Position numbers and translations under genes: made by a program. 64,000 nt of DNA, taken from positions 135,258 to 199,257 of the forward strand of contig CACIPP010000001.1 in assembly GCA_902588515.1 (NCBI GenBank), in the 5' to 3' direction. This document shows, piece after piece, positions 24,901 to 32,576 of the stretch. How positions within the stretch are numbered: the stretch's first letter is position 1; each line of letters opens with the position of its first letter. The stretch comes from GCA-002704185 sp902588515 (lineage in GTDB: Bacteria; Pseudomonadota; Alphaproteobacteria; Pelagibacterales; Pelagibacteraceae). The notes beneath the pieces were generated by a model, which worked only from the letters and a program-made list of their open reading frames with translations, was not told the origin of the DNA and searched no databases.

Positions 24901-25644
24901 TTATTTTAGCTTATATCTTTTTATTGCAAGTAAACTTAAACGCTTTTTTTGCAGTTTATTAATAATAACATTAATCTTAGAGACAATAACCTTTTTTTTA
25001 GGTCCATAGGCGTGAATTAAAAATTTCTTATTTAAAGCTAAACCAACATGACCTTTCCAAAAAAAAAGATCTCCCTTTCGTACTTTATCAATACTTATTT
25101 TATTTTTAATAAATTTAATTTGATCTTTTGTGTCCCTTGGAAAAAACTGACCATTTAATTTGTAAATAGATTGTACCATCCCTGAGCAGTCTACACCATT
25201 AATAGAAATTCCACCCCAGAGGTATTTAGTACCCCGAAAAAATTTTAAAAAACTCAAAGGTTTAATTACCTTCTTTTTTAAACATAATATGTCTTTGTTT
25301 TTTATCAAAAATTTATCTGCGTGACTAAATTTTTTATCAATTTTTTTTACTTCAATTTTTGAACCAAAATACAAATAGCCATTTTTAACTATTTTTTTAT
25401 TTTTTTTTTTATATCTAAATGCTTTTTTCGATACAATTTGATGAGTTGGATTATTTTTACATTTTAGAATTTTTTTTGTTTTAATAAAACCTAAATAATT
25501 GTCATATGTTGTTTTTATATGATATCTACCGACTTTTTTATTTATGATAGAAAAAGTTTCTCCATATAATAATTGAGAAGCAATTTTATTATTTTTGTCG
25601 TATAAATTTAAAATTTTAGAATTATGGGTATATTTGCTACTCAT
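24901..25644 (-). CDS. NlpC/P60 peptidase with SH3-like region
   Basis: A 247-residue, very Lys-rich cell-wall hydrolase candidate. The N-terminal part resembles a bacterial SH3 repeat (SQLLYGETFSIINKKVGRYHIKT). The C-terminal NlpC/P60 domain has the catalytic cysteine in NGVDCSGMVQSIYK, DLFFWKGHVGLALNKK (His) and the third residue near FLIHAYGPKK. No signal peptide is evident. It overlaps the permease gene before it by eight bases. Such genes often follow muropeptide functions in alphaproteobacteria; the substrate is presumed to be peptide crosslinks. Confidence 0.85.
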   Translation of the reverse strand: MSSKYTHNSKILNLYDKNNKIASQLLYGETFSIINKKVGRYHIKTTYDNYLGFIKTKKILKCKNNPTHQIVSKKAFRYKKKNKKIVKNGYLYFGSKIEVKKIDKKFSHADKFLIKNKDILCLKKKVIKPLSFLKFFRGTKYLWGGISINGVDCSGMVQSIYKLNGQFFPRDTKDQIKFIKNKISIDKVRKGDLFFWKGHVGLALNKKFLIHAYGPKKKVIVSKINVIINKLQKKRLSLLAIKRYKLK

Positions 25645-27211
25645 TAGTTTTATATTTAGTTTTTTGTATGACTAAAACTGAGAGTATAGGTATTGTTAAA
25701 GTAATAATAAATACTATTAAAATTAGTATTCCAAGTTCAGAATAGTCTGAATTTATTAAAGTCTTATCATTTATTTTATCTTTTACTTCCCTGGTAACGA
25801 CAAAAATTTCATTCAAGTATTTTGTAAATAGATTACTAAAACTCAAGGCTAAATTAGTAAATGATGCAAATACAGCAAAAAAAGTAGCTTTAAGATTGCT
25901 TGGTGCATTTTTTGCTATCCATGCAAGCAAAGGTATCATTGATACTTGACCAAGCGGAGACTCAATTGCAGTGTTAATTATGGCAATAAATCTTGCATCA
26001 ACAATACCCATTGTTTTTTGAGATGTCCAATCATGAAGGCCATAATACATAGCTAAGCTTGGCAATATTAAAATTGAATTTAAAATAGATAGTATTACAA
26101 TGATTTTTGCTATTGAATTATTTGCCATGAAATTTCTAAATATTAAAATACCAAACATAGTAAGTATTGATGCTAATAGTGCCAATATAGAAAAAAATTT
26201 TTGATCGAATTTTAAAATATCAATTTCAAACCAGCTTAATCCTATTCCTACATTTGGCATAGATCTAAAAATAAAAATAATCAAAGCTGTACCAACTATG
26301 ATTTTTTTTGCTTCATCTGTCATAAATTTACAGAGATTTTTCATTAAGAAAGTCACTATTGATATAGAGCCTATAAAGATTATTTCTTGAGAATATTTAA
26401 AATCAATTATTCCAGTAAAAATTATAAATATTACAAAGACAAAACTTCCAATTATGATATTCAAATTTGGCTTAGGTTGAAATTGAACTTTTCTCTTTAT
26501 TAGTAATTTATTTGAAATAATTACGCCTAATATAGAAATTAAAGGTACAATTAAAGCAAAAAGATATATCTTGCCATATACAATAAGCTTCTCAGATTGC
26601 CCTAATGCCTCTATGTTTTTAAAAAAAAAGATATTAATTCCTCCAACAAGTACAGTACCGCCAATAATAAAAAATCTTCCCAATGTTTGCATAGTTGTAT
26701 GCATGGACTTGATTTCAAGACTCGCAAAATTTTCCCCATTATTTTTTTTTTCTGGTATTGCTTCAACTGTCATTGCGTCTGCTACGACATCTTGCAAAAC
26801 AAATCCAACTGGAGCTAATATTGAACTAATCACAAACCACACTTCAAGTGAAAGATACTTATTAAAATAATCCTCAGCAGATATAATTCCAAACATAATC
26901 AAAAAACTTAAAGATATTAGAAATGCACCAACAAGAACAAAGTAATTTTTTCTTTTCCAAGCAAGATCTACTAAATGACCTACAGGCATTTTTAGAGCCC
27001 AAGGTAAAGTAATCCAAAACCCCAAAGATGCTATAAAGCTAGCAGATAAATTTAAGTATTCTTTGACATAAAAAGTTCCTACTATACTTGTCATTCCTGA
27101 AGTACCAGCTGCCAAGTAAATTAGTAGCGGAGGTAAAAAAGATAATCTGAGTTCATCAATTATTTTTTTTAAAGAGAAAAAAAATGGATTATTAATTAAC
27201 TTTAAATACAC
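25637..27211 (-). CDS. BT1/MFS-type permease
   Basis: A 524-residue membrane protein with about 12 hydrophobic segments. The stretch FWITLPWALKMPVGHLVDL and then VGFVLQDVVADAMTVEAIPE resembles the BT1 (folate-biopterin transporter) branch of the major facilitator fold. The substrate cannot be assigned; folate or pterin is only a family hint. Its start overlaps the zinc-ribbon gene by 20 bases and its end overlaps the NlpC gene, so the three form one unit. Confidence 0.78.
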   Translation of the reverse strand: MYLKLINNPFFFSLKKIIDELRLSFLPPLLIYLAAGTSGMTSIVGTFYVKEYLNLSASFIASLGFWITLPWALKMPVGHLVDLAWKRKNYFVLVGAFLISLSFLIMFGIISAEDYFNKYLSLEVWFVISSILAPVGFVLQDVVADAMTVEAIPEKKNNGENFASLEIKSMHTTMQTLGRFFIIGGTVLVGGINIFFFKNIEALGQSEKLIVYGKIYLFALIVPLISILGVIISNKLLIKRKVQFQPKPNLNIIIGSFVFVIFIIFTGIIDFKYSQEIIFIGSISIVTFLMKNLCKFMTDEAKKIIVGTALIIFIFRSMPNVGIGLSWFEIDILKFDQKFFSILALLASILTMFGILIFRNFMANNSIAKIIVILSILNSILILPSLAMYYGLHDWTSQKTMGIVDARFIAIINTAIESPLGQVSMIPLLAWIAKNAPSNLKATFFAVFASFTNLALSFSNLFTKYLNEIFVVTREVKDKINDKTLINSDYSELGILILIVFIITLTIPILSVLVIQKTKYKTNE

Positions 27212-27596
27212 CGGTTAAAATTTCCAATAAGTATTTAAAATTAACAGAAATAATTTCATTCATAATTTCAACCGAGAGATAAAAACTTTCCATTTTCGGG
27301 AAACTATTTAATATTTCTTTCTCAAAAATAATCATTATTCCATAAAAAGATAAAAAGAATATTACAAAAACAAAAATATAATTTATTAAACTTTTAGGTT
27401 TATTAGTATTTGTTATATTTAAATTCTTGATTTTAGATGGATTAATTTGTTTTTTGTCAGAAATAATTTTGTTGTTTTTAAAATCTTGATACCATTCTTT
27501 TCCACATAAAGAGCATTGGACTAAAGTATTTTTTTTTGGTAGTTCAGAGTCTGGGATATCAAATTCATAGGATTTACACTCACATATTATAATCAT
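27192..27596 (-). CDS. Zinc-ribbon protein with one membrane segment
   Basis: A 134-residue protein. The N-terminus has CECKSYEFDIPDSELP and then CSLCGKEW, a zinc-ribbon of the MJ0042/zinc_ribbon_5 kind found in alphaproteobacterial membrane proteins. A hydrophobic segment follows at about 73-92. The C-terminal 40 residues are probably periplasmic. Function unknown. It starts the three-gene run with the BT1-like permease and the NlpC hydrolase. Confidence 0.65.
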   Translation of the reverse strand: MIIICECKSYEFDIPDSELPKKNTLVQCSLCGKEWYQDFKNNKIISDKKQINPSKIKNLNITNTNKPKSLINYIFVFVIFFLSFYGIMIIFEKEILNSFPKMESFYLSVEIMNEIISVNFKYLLEILTGVFKVN

Positions 27597-27639
27597 AAAT
27601 TTTATAGATCTATATACAATTTACTGTAATAGTTGTCAT

Positions 27640-28398
27640 ATGGAAATTTTACAATATTTAGATATTAATTTCATTCTATTTATCTTTCTTATATTTGCAT
27701 TAGCAGGACTTATTAAAGGTGTTATAGGAGTTGGCTTACCAACAGTATCACTTGCGTTATTAAGTTTTATTTTGGATATTAAAGAAAGTATTGCAATAGT
27801 TTTAATTCCAATAATTTTAACAAACTTTTATCAGATGATTGATGGAAAATACTTAAAGGATATCATAAAAGATACGAAATATTTTTTACTTTTCTCTATA
27901 ATTTCAATAGCCCCAGGATTTTTGCTATTAGTTTACTTTAATTCAAAAATTATATTGGGAATTCTATCTTTATTACTGATTCTAAATTCTATTATTTCTC
28001 TATCCAAAAATACCATAAAAATTAAAAAACCAAAAAATATACTGAATCAAATATGGATCGGTATATTGACTGGCTTTTCAACAGGCATTTGTTCAATCTA
28101 TACAATGCCATTAGTTTTGATGTTGCAGTCTTTAAGTTACACAAAAGATAAAATCATTCAGTTTATGGGTATTACATTTTTTCTATTTTCTTCTATTCAG
28201 ATTATTTTGTTTTATTCACAAGCAATGATAAATACAAAAACACTAACGTATTCTATATTTTCTATTATTCCTATATTTACAGGACTAGTGATCGGTAATC
28301 TTATAAGAAAAAGAATCAGTGAAACTGTCTTTAAAAATTTATTTAATTCGATGCTATTAATTATGGGATTAGTAATTTTTGCGAGAATTATTACTTAG
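27640..28398 (+). CDS. TauE/SafE-family sulfite/anion exporter
   Basis: A 252-residue membrane protein with about eight hydrophobic segments. The first repeat has FALAGLIKGVIGVGLPTVSLALLSF, shown here by its key GxIGxGxP pattern, and the second repeat begins around GILTGFSTGICSIYTMPLVL. These two glycine-rich repeats define TauE/SafE. Members export sulfoacetate, sulfite or other organic anions; the substrate here is unknown. It diverges from the zinc-ribbon gene and overlaps the convergent EF-hand gene by eight bases. Confidence 0.85.
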   Translation: MEILQYLDINFILFIFLIFALAGLIKGVIGVGLPTVSLALLSFILDIKESIAIVLIPIILTNFYQMIDGKYLKDIIKDTKYFLLFSIISIAPGFLLLVYFNSKIILGILSLLLILNSIISLSKNTIKIKKPKNILNQIWIGILTGFSTGICSIYTMPLVLMLQSLSYTKDKIIQFMGITFFLFSSIQIILFYSQAMINTKTLTYSIFSIIPIFTGLVIGNLIRKRISETVFKNLFNSMLLIMGLVIFARIIT

Positions 28399-28699
28399 GT
28401 TTTTTCTTCATTTTTTCTCTATAAGCTTTTTCTTCAGCTTTGGAGATTTTACCATCATTATTGGTGTCGATTTTTTTCAATAAGGCTAGTCTTTGTTTGT
28501 TAATTTTTTCAGCAAATTTTTTTCTTTCTGCTGGGGTAATTTTTCCATCTTTATTCTCATCAACAGCATCAAATCTAGCTTCTAGAACTTTTATATTTTT
28601 ATCTAAAAATTCTTTTTTTGTAATTGTTTTATCGTGATTTTTAGCATTCGATATGGAAGATATAAAAAATGCAAAAATTAAAACTAAAAAAAGTTTCAT
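28391..28699 (-). CDS. Secreted EF-hand protein
   Basis: The start is set at 28699 (MKLFLVLIFAFFISSISNAK), preceded by GAGG at proper spacing and giving a signal peptide of about 20 residues; a frame to 28726 is less likely. The mature part has two calcium loops, DENKDGKITPAE and DTNNDGKISKAE, each with the Asp/Asn-Gly-Glu pattern, separated by a basic helix. The likely role is calcium binding in the periplasm. About 102 residues. Confidence 0.83.
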   Translation of the reverse strand: MKLFLVLIFAFFISSISNAKNHDKTITKKEFLDKNIKVLEARFDAVDENKDGKITPAERKKFAEKINKQRLALLKKIDTNNDGKISKAEEKAYREKMKKKPK

Positions 28700-28738
28700 A
28701 AATAGACCTCTAACATTCGTATTCAAAAATGTAAAATG

Positions 28739-30205
28739 TCATTTTTTACTTATTTGAATATTGTTAATAAAAAGTATTAAAAATATGACTGGCAAACCTA
28801 TTACTGCCGAAATAATGAAAAAAAATGGATATCCAACCACATTAACTAACAAACCTGAATATCCAGCAATTAATTTTGGTATAAATAACATTAATGAGCT
28901 AAATAATGCATACTGAGTTGCGGTAAATTTTATAGAGGTTATGGAGGATAAAAAAACTATAAAAGCTGCACCAGCAAATCCACTTGCAATATTATCGGCA
29001 ATTATTACAGACGCTAATAAAAAAGTATCAGTCTCACTTATAGCCAATATTGCAAACAAAATATTTGTTAAAGCTGCAATGATAGAACCAATAAGTAGCG
29101 CTCTTAGTGCACCAAAATTCATTGCAAATATCCCTCCTAATATTCCCCCAGAAATAGTTGCAAACAACCCTAAAAATTTTGAAAAAAATGCAATATCTTT
29201 TAATGTGTAACCTTTTTCAACATAGAAAATATTCGCCATTACCCCCATTACAATGTCGGAAATTCTGTATAACGAAATTAATAATAAAATAAAAATTGCT
29301 AATTTGTTATATCTTTTAACAAAATCTAAGATGGGATGTATGTAAGCAATCTTTGCTTTATCTGTTTTTATAAAATTGATTTTGACGTAAATATTTAACA
29401 ACAATATCATTGAAATAAATGAAATTAAAATTTTTATAAGATCATATGAAAAATTTAATAATTTATTTTCATAAGATAAATCAGGAAAATTAAGATAAAT
29501 AATAAAAAATATTATTATTGATGTTAAAACTGAAAATACAAATTTAATTTGATCAATAATTGTACCTGTTATTTTTCTTTTTATATTTGGTTCTTTGGAT
29601 AATATGGTAGTGACAATACCAATAATCATAAATAACGCCATAATTCTATATACAAATTGCCAGCTATCTAATAAATATGTTTCGCCTGACTGTATTGAAA
29701 CAATCCATAGACTACCAGCACCAGATACTATCATCGCGATTCTATAACCAGCCAAGTACATAGAGGACAATGCCCCTTGAAGTTTTTGACTTACTGATTC
29801 TATCCTGAATGCATCAATAACAATATCTTGTGTTGCACTAGAAAATGCAATTAATATGAAAGATATTACCATAAAAAATAAACTTAAGTTTGGATCTGAA
29901 AAAGACGCCAAAAGAAGAGAAAAAATAATCATTATTTGAGAAAAGAATAACCACGATTTTCTATGACCGAAATTATCAGAAAATGGTAATTTAAAATGAT
30001 CTACTATTGGTGTCCAAAGAAATTTAAAGGAATAGGCAAAACCAACCCAGCTAAAGAGTGTAATCGTGCTTCTTTCAATATCAGCTTTTGTTAACCAAAC
30101 CGAGAGAGTAGAGAAAACAAGAAGCAACGGTAACCCTGCAGAAAAACCCAGAAAAAACATTCTTATAGATCTTTGATCAATAAGATATTTAAATTTGGAC
30201 TTCAT
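28739..30205 (-). CDS. ampG: AmpG-like muropeptide permease (MFS)
   Basis: A 488-residue permease with about 12 membrane segments. Visible marks are FFLGFSAGLPLLLVFSTLS, WVGFAYSFKFLWTPIVDH, GHRKSWLFFSQ and SSATQDIVIDAFRIE, all characteristic of AmpG, which imports anhydromuropeptides for cell-wall recycling. It follows the CycM gene by 30 bases. The alternative is another member of the same MFS branch, but the motif match is good. Confidence 0.85.
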   Translation of the reverse strand: MKSKFKYLIDQRSIRMFFLGFSAGLPLLLVFSTLSVWLTKADIERSTITLFSWVGFAYSFKFLWTPIVDHFKLPFSDNFGHRKSWLFFSQIMIIFSLLLASFSDPNLSLFFMVISFILIAFSSATQDIVIDAFRIESVSQKLQGALSSMYLAGYRIAMIVSGAGSLWIVSIQSGETYLLDSWQFVYRIMALFMIIGIVTTILSKEPNIKRKITGTIIDQIKFVFSVLTSIIIFFIIYLNFPDLSYENKLLNFSYDLIKILISFISMILLLNIYVKINFIKTDKAKIAYIHPILDFVKRYNKLAIFILLLISLYRISDIVMGVMANIFYVEKGYTLKDIAFFSKFLGLFATISGGILGGIFAMNFGALRALLIGSIIAALTNILFAILAISETDTFLLASVIIADNIASGFAGAAFIVFLSSITSIKFTATQYALFSSLMLFIPKLIAGYSGLLVNVVGYPFFFIISAVIGLPVIFLILFINNIQISKK

Positions 30206-30235
30206 TAATTAAACTGGTTTTTATTAATTTGTTTA

Positions 30236-30781
30236 TTACTTTAAAGACTTTGGACTATCACCCATACTATTTAAATAAGCAATAATATTCGCTCTATCCA
30301 TTTCTTTTCTTAGCCCAGCAAATGCCATTTTAGTACCCTTTATATACTTTAAGGGTTTATGTAAAAAACCATTTAGCTCTTCATATGTCCAATTTTTGTT
30401 ATAATTTTTTAGAGCAGCTGAATATTTAAAGCCGTCTAGGGAACCTACTTTTCTGTCAACGACATTCCATAAAGCTGGCCCTATACGATTATCACCACCT
30501 TTTTGAATACTGTGACAAGCAGCACATTTTTTAAATATTTTTTCACCACTTTCTATGTTTGCAGACGCAAGTAATGGAGTTATTGGTTTTAAGCTTTCGA
30601 CTACTTTTTTTGGTTTTAGAACTTTATTGTCATCAGTATTTTCTAAACCCTCAACTTTATATGCCGACTTTTCTAGCTTATCTACATTGTATATTGAGTT
30701 TGCTATTTCCTTAATTCCAATAAAAAGAAGCGCAACAATCAATACAGCTGCAGCGATTTTATTAAATTCAAAACTATCCAT
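30236..30781 (-). CDS. cycM: Membrane-anchored cytochrome c (CycM type)
   Basis: A 181-residue protein: one N-terminal membrane segment (about 9-23), a linker rich in charged residues (25-75), then a class I cytochrome c domain with CAACH (Cys86, Cys89, His90) and the axial methionine in GTKMAFAG. This is the layout of CycM, which carries electrons from the bc1 complex to the aa3 oxidase. Neighbouring genes give no further hint. Well separated promoter region from the divergent kdsB. Confidence 0.88.
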   Translation of the reverse strand: MDSFEFNKIAAAVLIVALLFIGIKEIANSIYNVDKLEKSAYKVEGLENTDDNKVLKPKKVVESLKPITPLLASANIESGEKIFKKCAACHSIQKGGDNRIGPALWNVVDRKVGSLDGFKYSAALKNYNKNWTYEELNGFLHKPLKYIKGTKMAFAGLRKEMDRANIIAYLNSMGDSPKSLK

Positions 30782-30857
30782 TTAAAGTTAATTCTTATAT
30801 TATTTCATTTAATATTAAGAGTAAAATTTAAAGATATAGATGTCGCACTTATAAAAT

Positions 30858-31583
30858 ATGGAAAAATCAGTAATAATCATACCTTCTCATTTGAAAGCAA
30901 AAAGATTACCAAATAAACCATTATTGGATATAAATGGATTACCTTTAATATTGCATGTGCTAAAAAATTCACAGAAGTCAGATATTAAAAAAGTTTACGT
31001 TGCAACCCCAGATGATGAAATTTCAAATATTATAATTCAAAATCAAGGTGAGGTAATAAAAACTGGAAATCATCATACCAATGGGACTGATAGAATTTTC
31101 GAAGCTTTAAACAAAATTCAAAATCAATATGACATCATTATAAATATTCAAGGGGATATGCCAAATATAAATAAAAATACAATAAATAAATTAAATGAAT
31201 TTATGATTAAAAATTCAAACATTGAAGTTGCTACTATCGCTGGGAATATTAAAATAGAAGATTATAATAACCGAAATGTTGTTAAAGTTAGAACATCCAA
31301 ACCTTTAGATCATGTGCAATTTACCTCTGCTATTGACTTTTTTAGAACGTCAGAAAAAAATAATACTCATATTTATCATCATATTGGTATATATGCTTTT
31401 CGTAAAAGTATGCTTGAAAAATTCGTTAAATTTAAAAAATCTAAAAATGAAATTAGCCGCAGTCTAGAGCAAATGAGGTTGATTGATAACAATATTGATA
31501 TAAAAATAGGGCTAACAAAAAATAATCCATTGAGTGTTGATACTGAGGCGGATCTAAACAATATTAGAAAATTGCTAAAATGA
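30858..31583 (+). CDS. kdsB: 3-deoxy-manno-octulosonate cytidylyltransferase
   Basis: Activates Kdo as CMP-Kdo for lipopolysaccharide inner core. The 241-residue protein has IIIPSHLKAKRLPNKPLLDI, with the nucleotide-binding Arg/Lys, then NHHTNGTDRIFEAL and INIQGDMPN (usually QGDEP; here QGDMP). The Glu-to-Met change beside the metal aspartate is a small oddity. The stop overlaps the pheA start by four bases. Implies LPS with Kdo. Confidence 0.92.
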   Translation: MEKSVIIIPSHLKAKRLPNKPLLDINGLPLILHVLKNSQKSDIKKVYVATPDDEISNIIIQNQGEVIKTGNHHTNGTDRIFEALNKIQNQYDIIINIQGDMPNINKNTINKLNEFMIKNSNIEVATIAGNIKIEDYNNRNVVKVRTSKPLDHVQFTSAIDFFRTSEKNNTHIYHHIGIYAFRKSMLEKFVKFKKSKNEISRSLEQMRLIDNNIDIKIGLTKNNPLSVDTEADLNNIRKLLK

Positions 31584-32428
31584 AAACCAAAATTGCAATA
31601 CAAGGAGAATTAGGGGCATACTCTCATCTAGCGGCTAAAGAAATATTTGGAGATGTGGAAATCTCACCATGTAAAACCTTCGAAGATGTATTTGCTTTAA
31701 TAAAATCAGATAAAAAAATTAAAACAGTAATTCCCATTGAGAATTCTTTAGCTGGAAGGGTTGTAGATGTTCATTCATTGCTTGTTAAATACAAGCCTAA
31801 AATTATACGTGAACATTTTTTAAGAATAGAACATTGTCTTATATCAAATCTTAGTAGTGACATAAATAAAATTAAATACGTTAAAAGTCATTCACACGCG
31901 ATTAGTCAATGTCAAAAAAATATTCATTCCAAGAATCTTACACCTATAATTACAGCTGATACTGCTGGATCTGCTAAATTATTATCAGAGAACCCCGATG
32001 ACACGATAGCTGTAATTGCTTCATCTATATCGGCTGAAATTTATAAATTAAAAATATTGCAAAATAATTTTGAAGATATGGAGGGAAATACTACACGTTT
32101 TCTTGTAATGGATAATTCTAATAATGACGAAAATTTTGAAAAAAATAAAAAATACATAACAACCTGTATTTTTAAATTAAAATCAATTCCAGGTGCATTG
32201 CATAAATGCTTAGGAGGATTTGCAAAAAACTCTATAAATTTAACGAAATTAGAGAGTTTTTCATTAGATAATAGTTTTGTTCAGGCCATATTTTATGTTG
32301 ATTTGGAAGGACATCCAGATGATCCTAAAATTTCAGATTCACTTAATGATTTAAAAAAGCAAACTGAAAAGTTAGATATTTTAGGAGTTTATCCTGCATC
32401 TTCATATAGATATCAAAAATTATCATAA
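31580..32428 (+). CDS. pheA: Prephenate dehydratase with ACT domain
   Basis: Converts prephenate to phenylpyruvate for phenylalanine. The 282-residue protein begins IAIQGELGAYSHLAA, has VIPIENSLAGRVVDVHSLL, TADTAGSAKLL and the catalytic Thr-Arg-Phe in NTTRFLVM, then a C-terminal ACT domain (about 190-280) with KSIPGALHKCLGGFA and LTKLESFS, the phenylalanine feedback site. No chorismate mutase domain. Coupled to kdsB, an order common in alphaproteobacteria. Confidence 0.94.
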   Translation: MKTKIAIQGELGAYSHLAAKEIFGDVEISPCKTFEDVFALIKSDKKIKTVIPIENSLAGRVVDVHSLLVKYKPKIIREHFLRIEHCLISNLSSDINKIKYVKSHSHAISQCQKNIHSKNLTPIITADTAGSAKLLSENPDDTIAVIASSISAEIYKLKILQNNFEDMEGNTTRFLVMDNSNNDENFEKNKKYITTCIFKLKSIPGALHKCLGGFAKNSINLTKLESFSLDNSFVQAIFYVDLEGHPDDPKISDSLNDLKKQTEKLDILGVYPASSYRYQKLS

Positions 32429-32443
32429 ATCTTTGTGGTCGAT

Positions 32444-32471
32444 TTGAATTAAAATTGATATATTCTATTAT
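32444..32471 (+). promoter_or_regulatory. Promoter of the SRP RNA gene
   Basis: TTGAAT (32444-32449), a 16-base spacer and TATTAT (32466-32471), immediately upstream of the GGGGG that begins the SRP RNA. It falls in the 44-base gap after pheA, so the RNA has its own promoter. Confidence 0.6.
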
Positions 32472-32472
32472 T

Positions 32473-32569
32473 GGGGGATTGGTGACAGGTGGATGTTGCG
32501 CTAACCCGGTCAGGTTCGAAAGAAAGCAGCCGTAACGTAAATTTTTCAGGTTGTTACTCAGTTCCCCGT
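32473..32569 (+). ncRNA. ffs: Small signal recognition particle RNA (4.5S)
   Basis: The apical hairpin is the universal SRP motif: GGTCAGG, then TTC-GAAA-GAA, then AGCAGCC. The usual GGAA tetraloop with flanking GC pairs is replaced by GAAA closed by TTC/GAA, a compensated change. The ends GGGGGA and TCCCC pair to close the rod. The RNA binds Ffh for co-translational membrane targeting. It ends about eight bases before the dnaX ATG, an order also seen in other bacteria. Confidence 0.95.
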
Positions 32570-32576
32570 TAATATT

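Noticed and set aside
28700..28726. Longer start for the EF-hand protein at 28726
   Set aside because: The ATG at 28699 has a GAGG ribosome site and yields a clean signal peptide; the extra nine residues would disrupt it.
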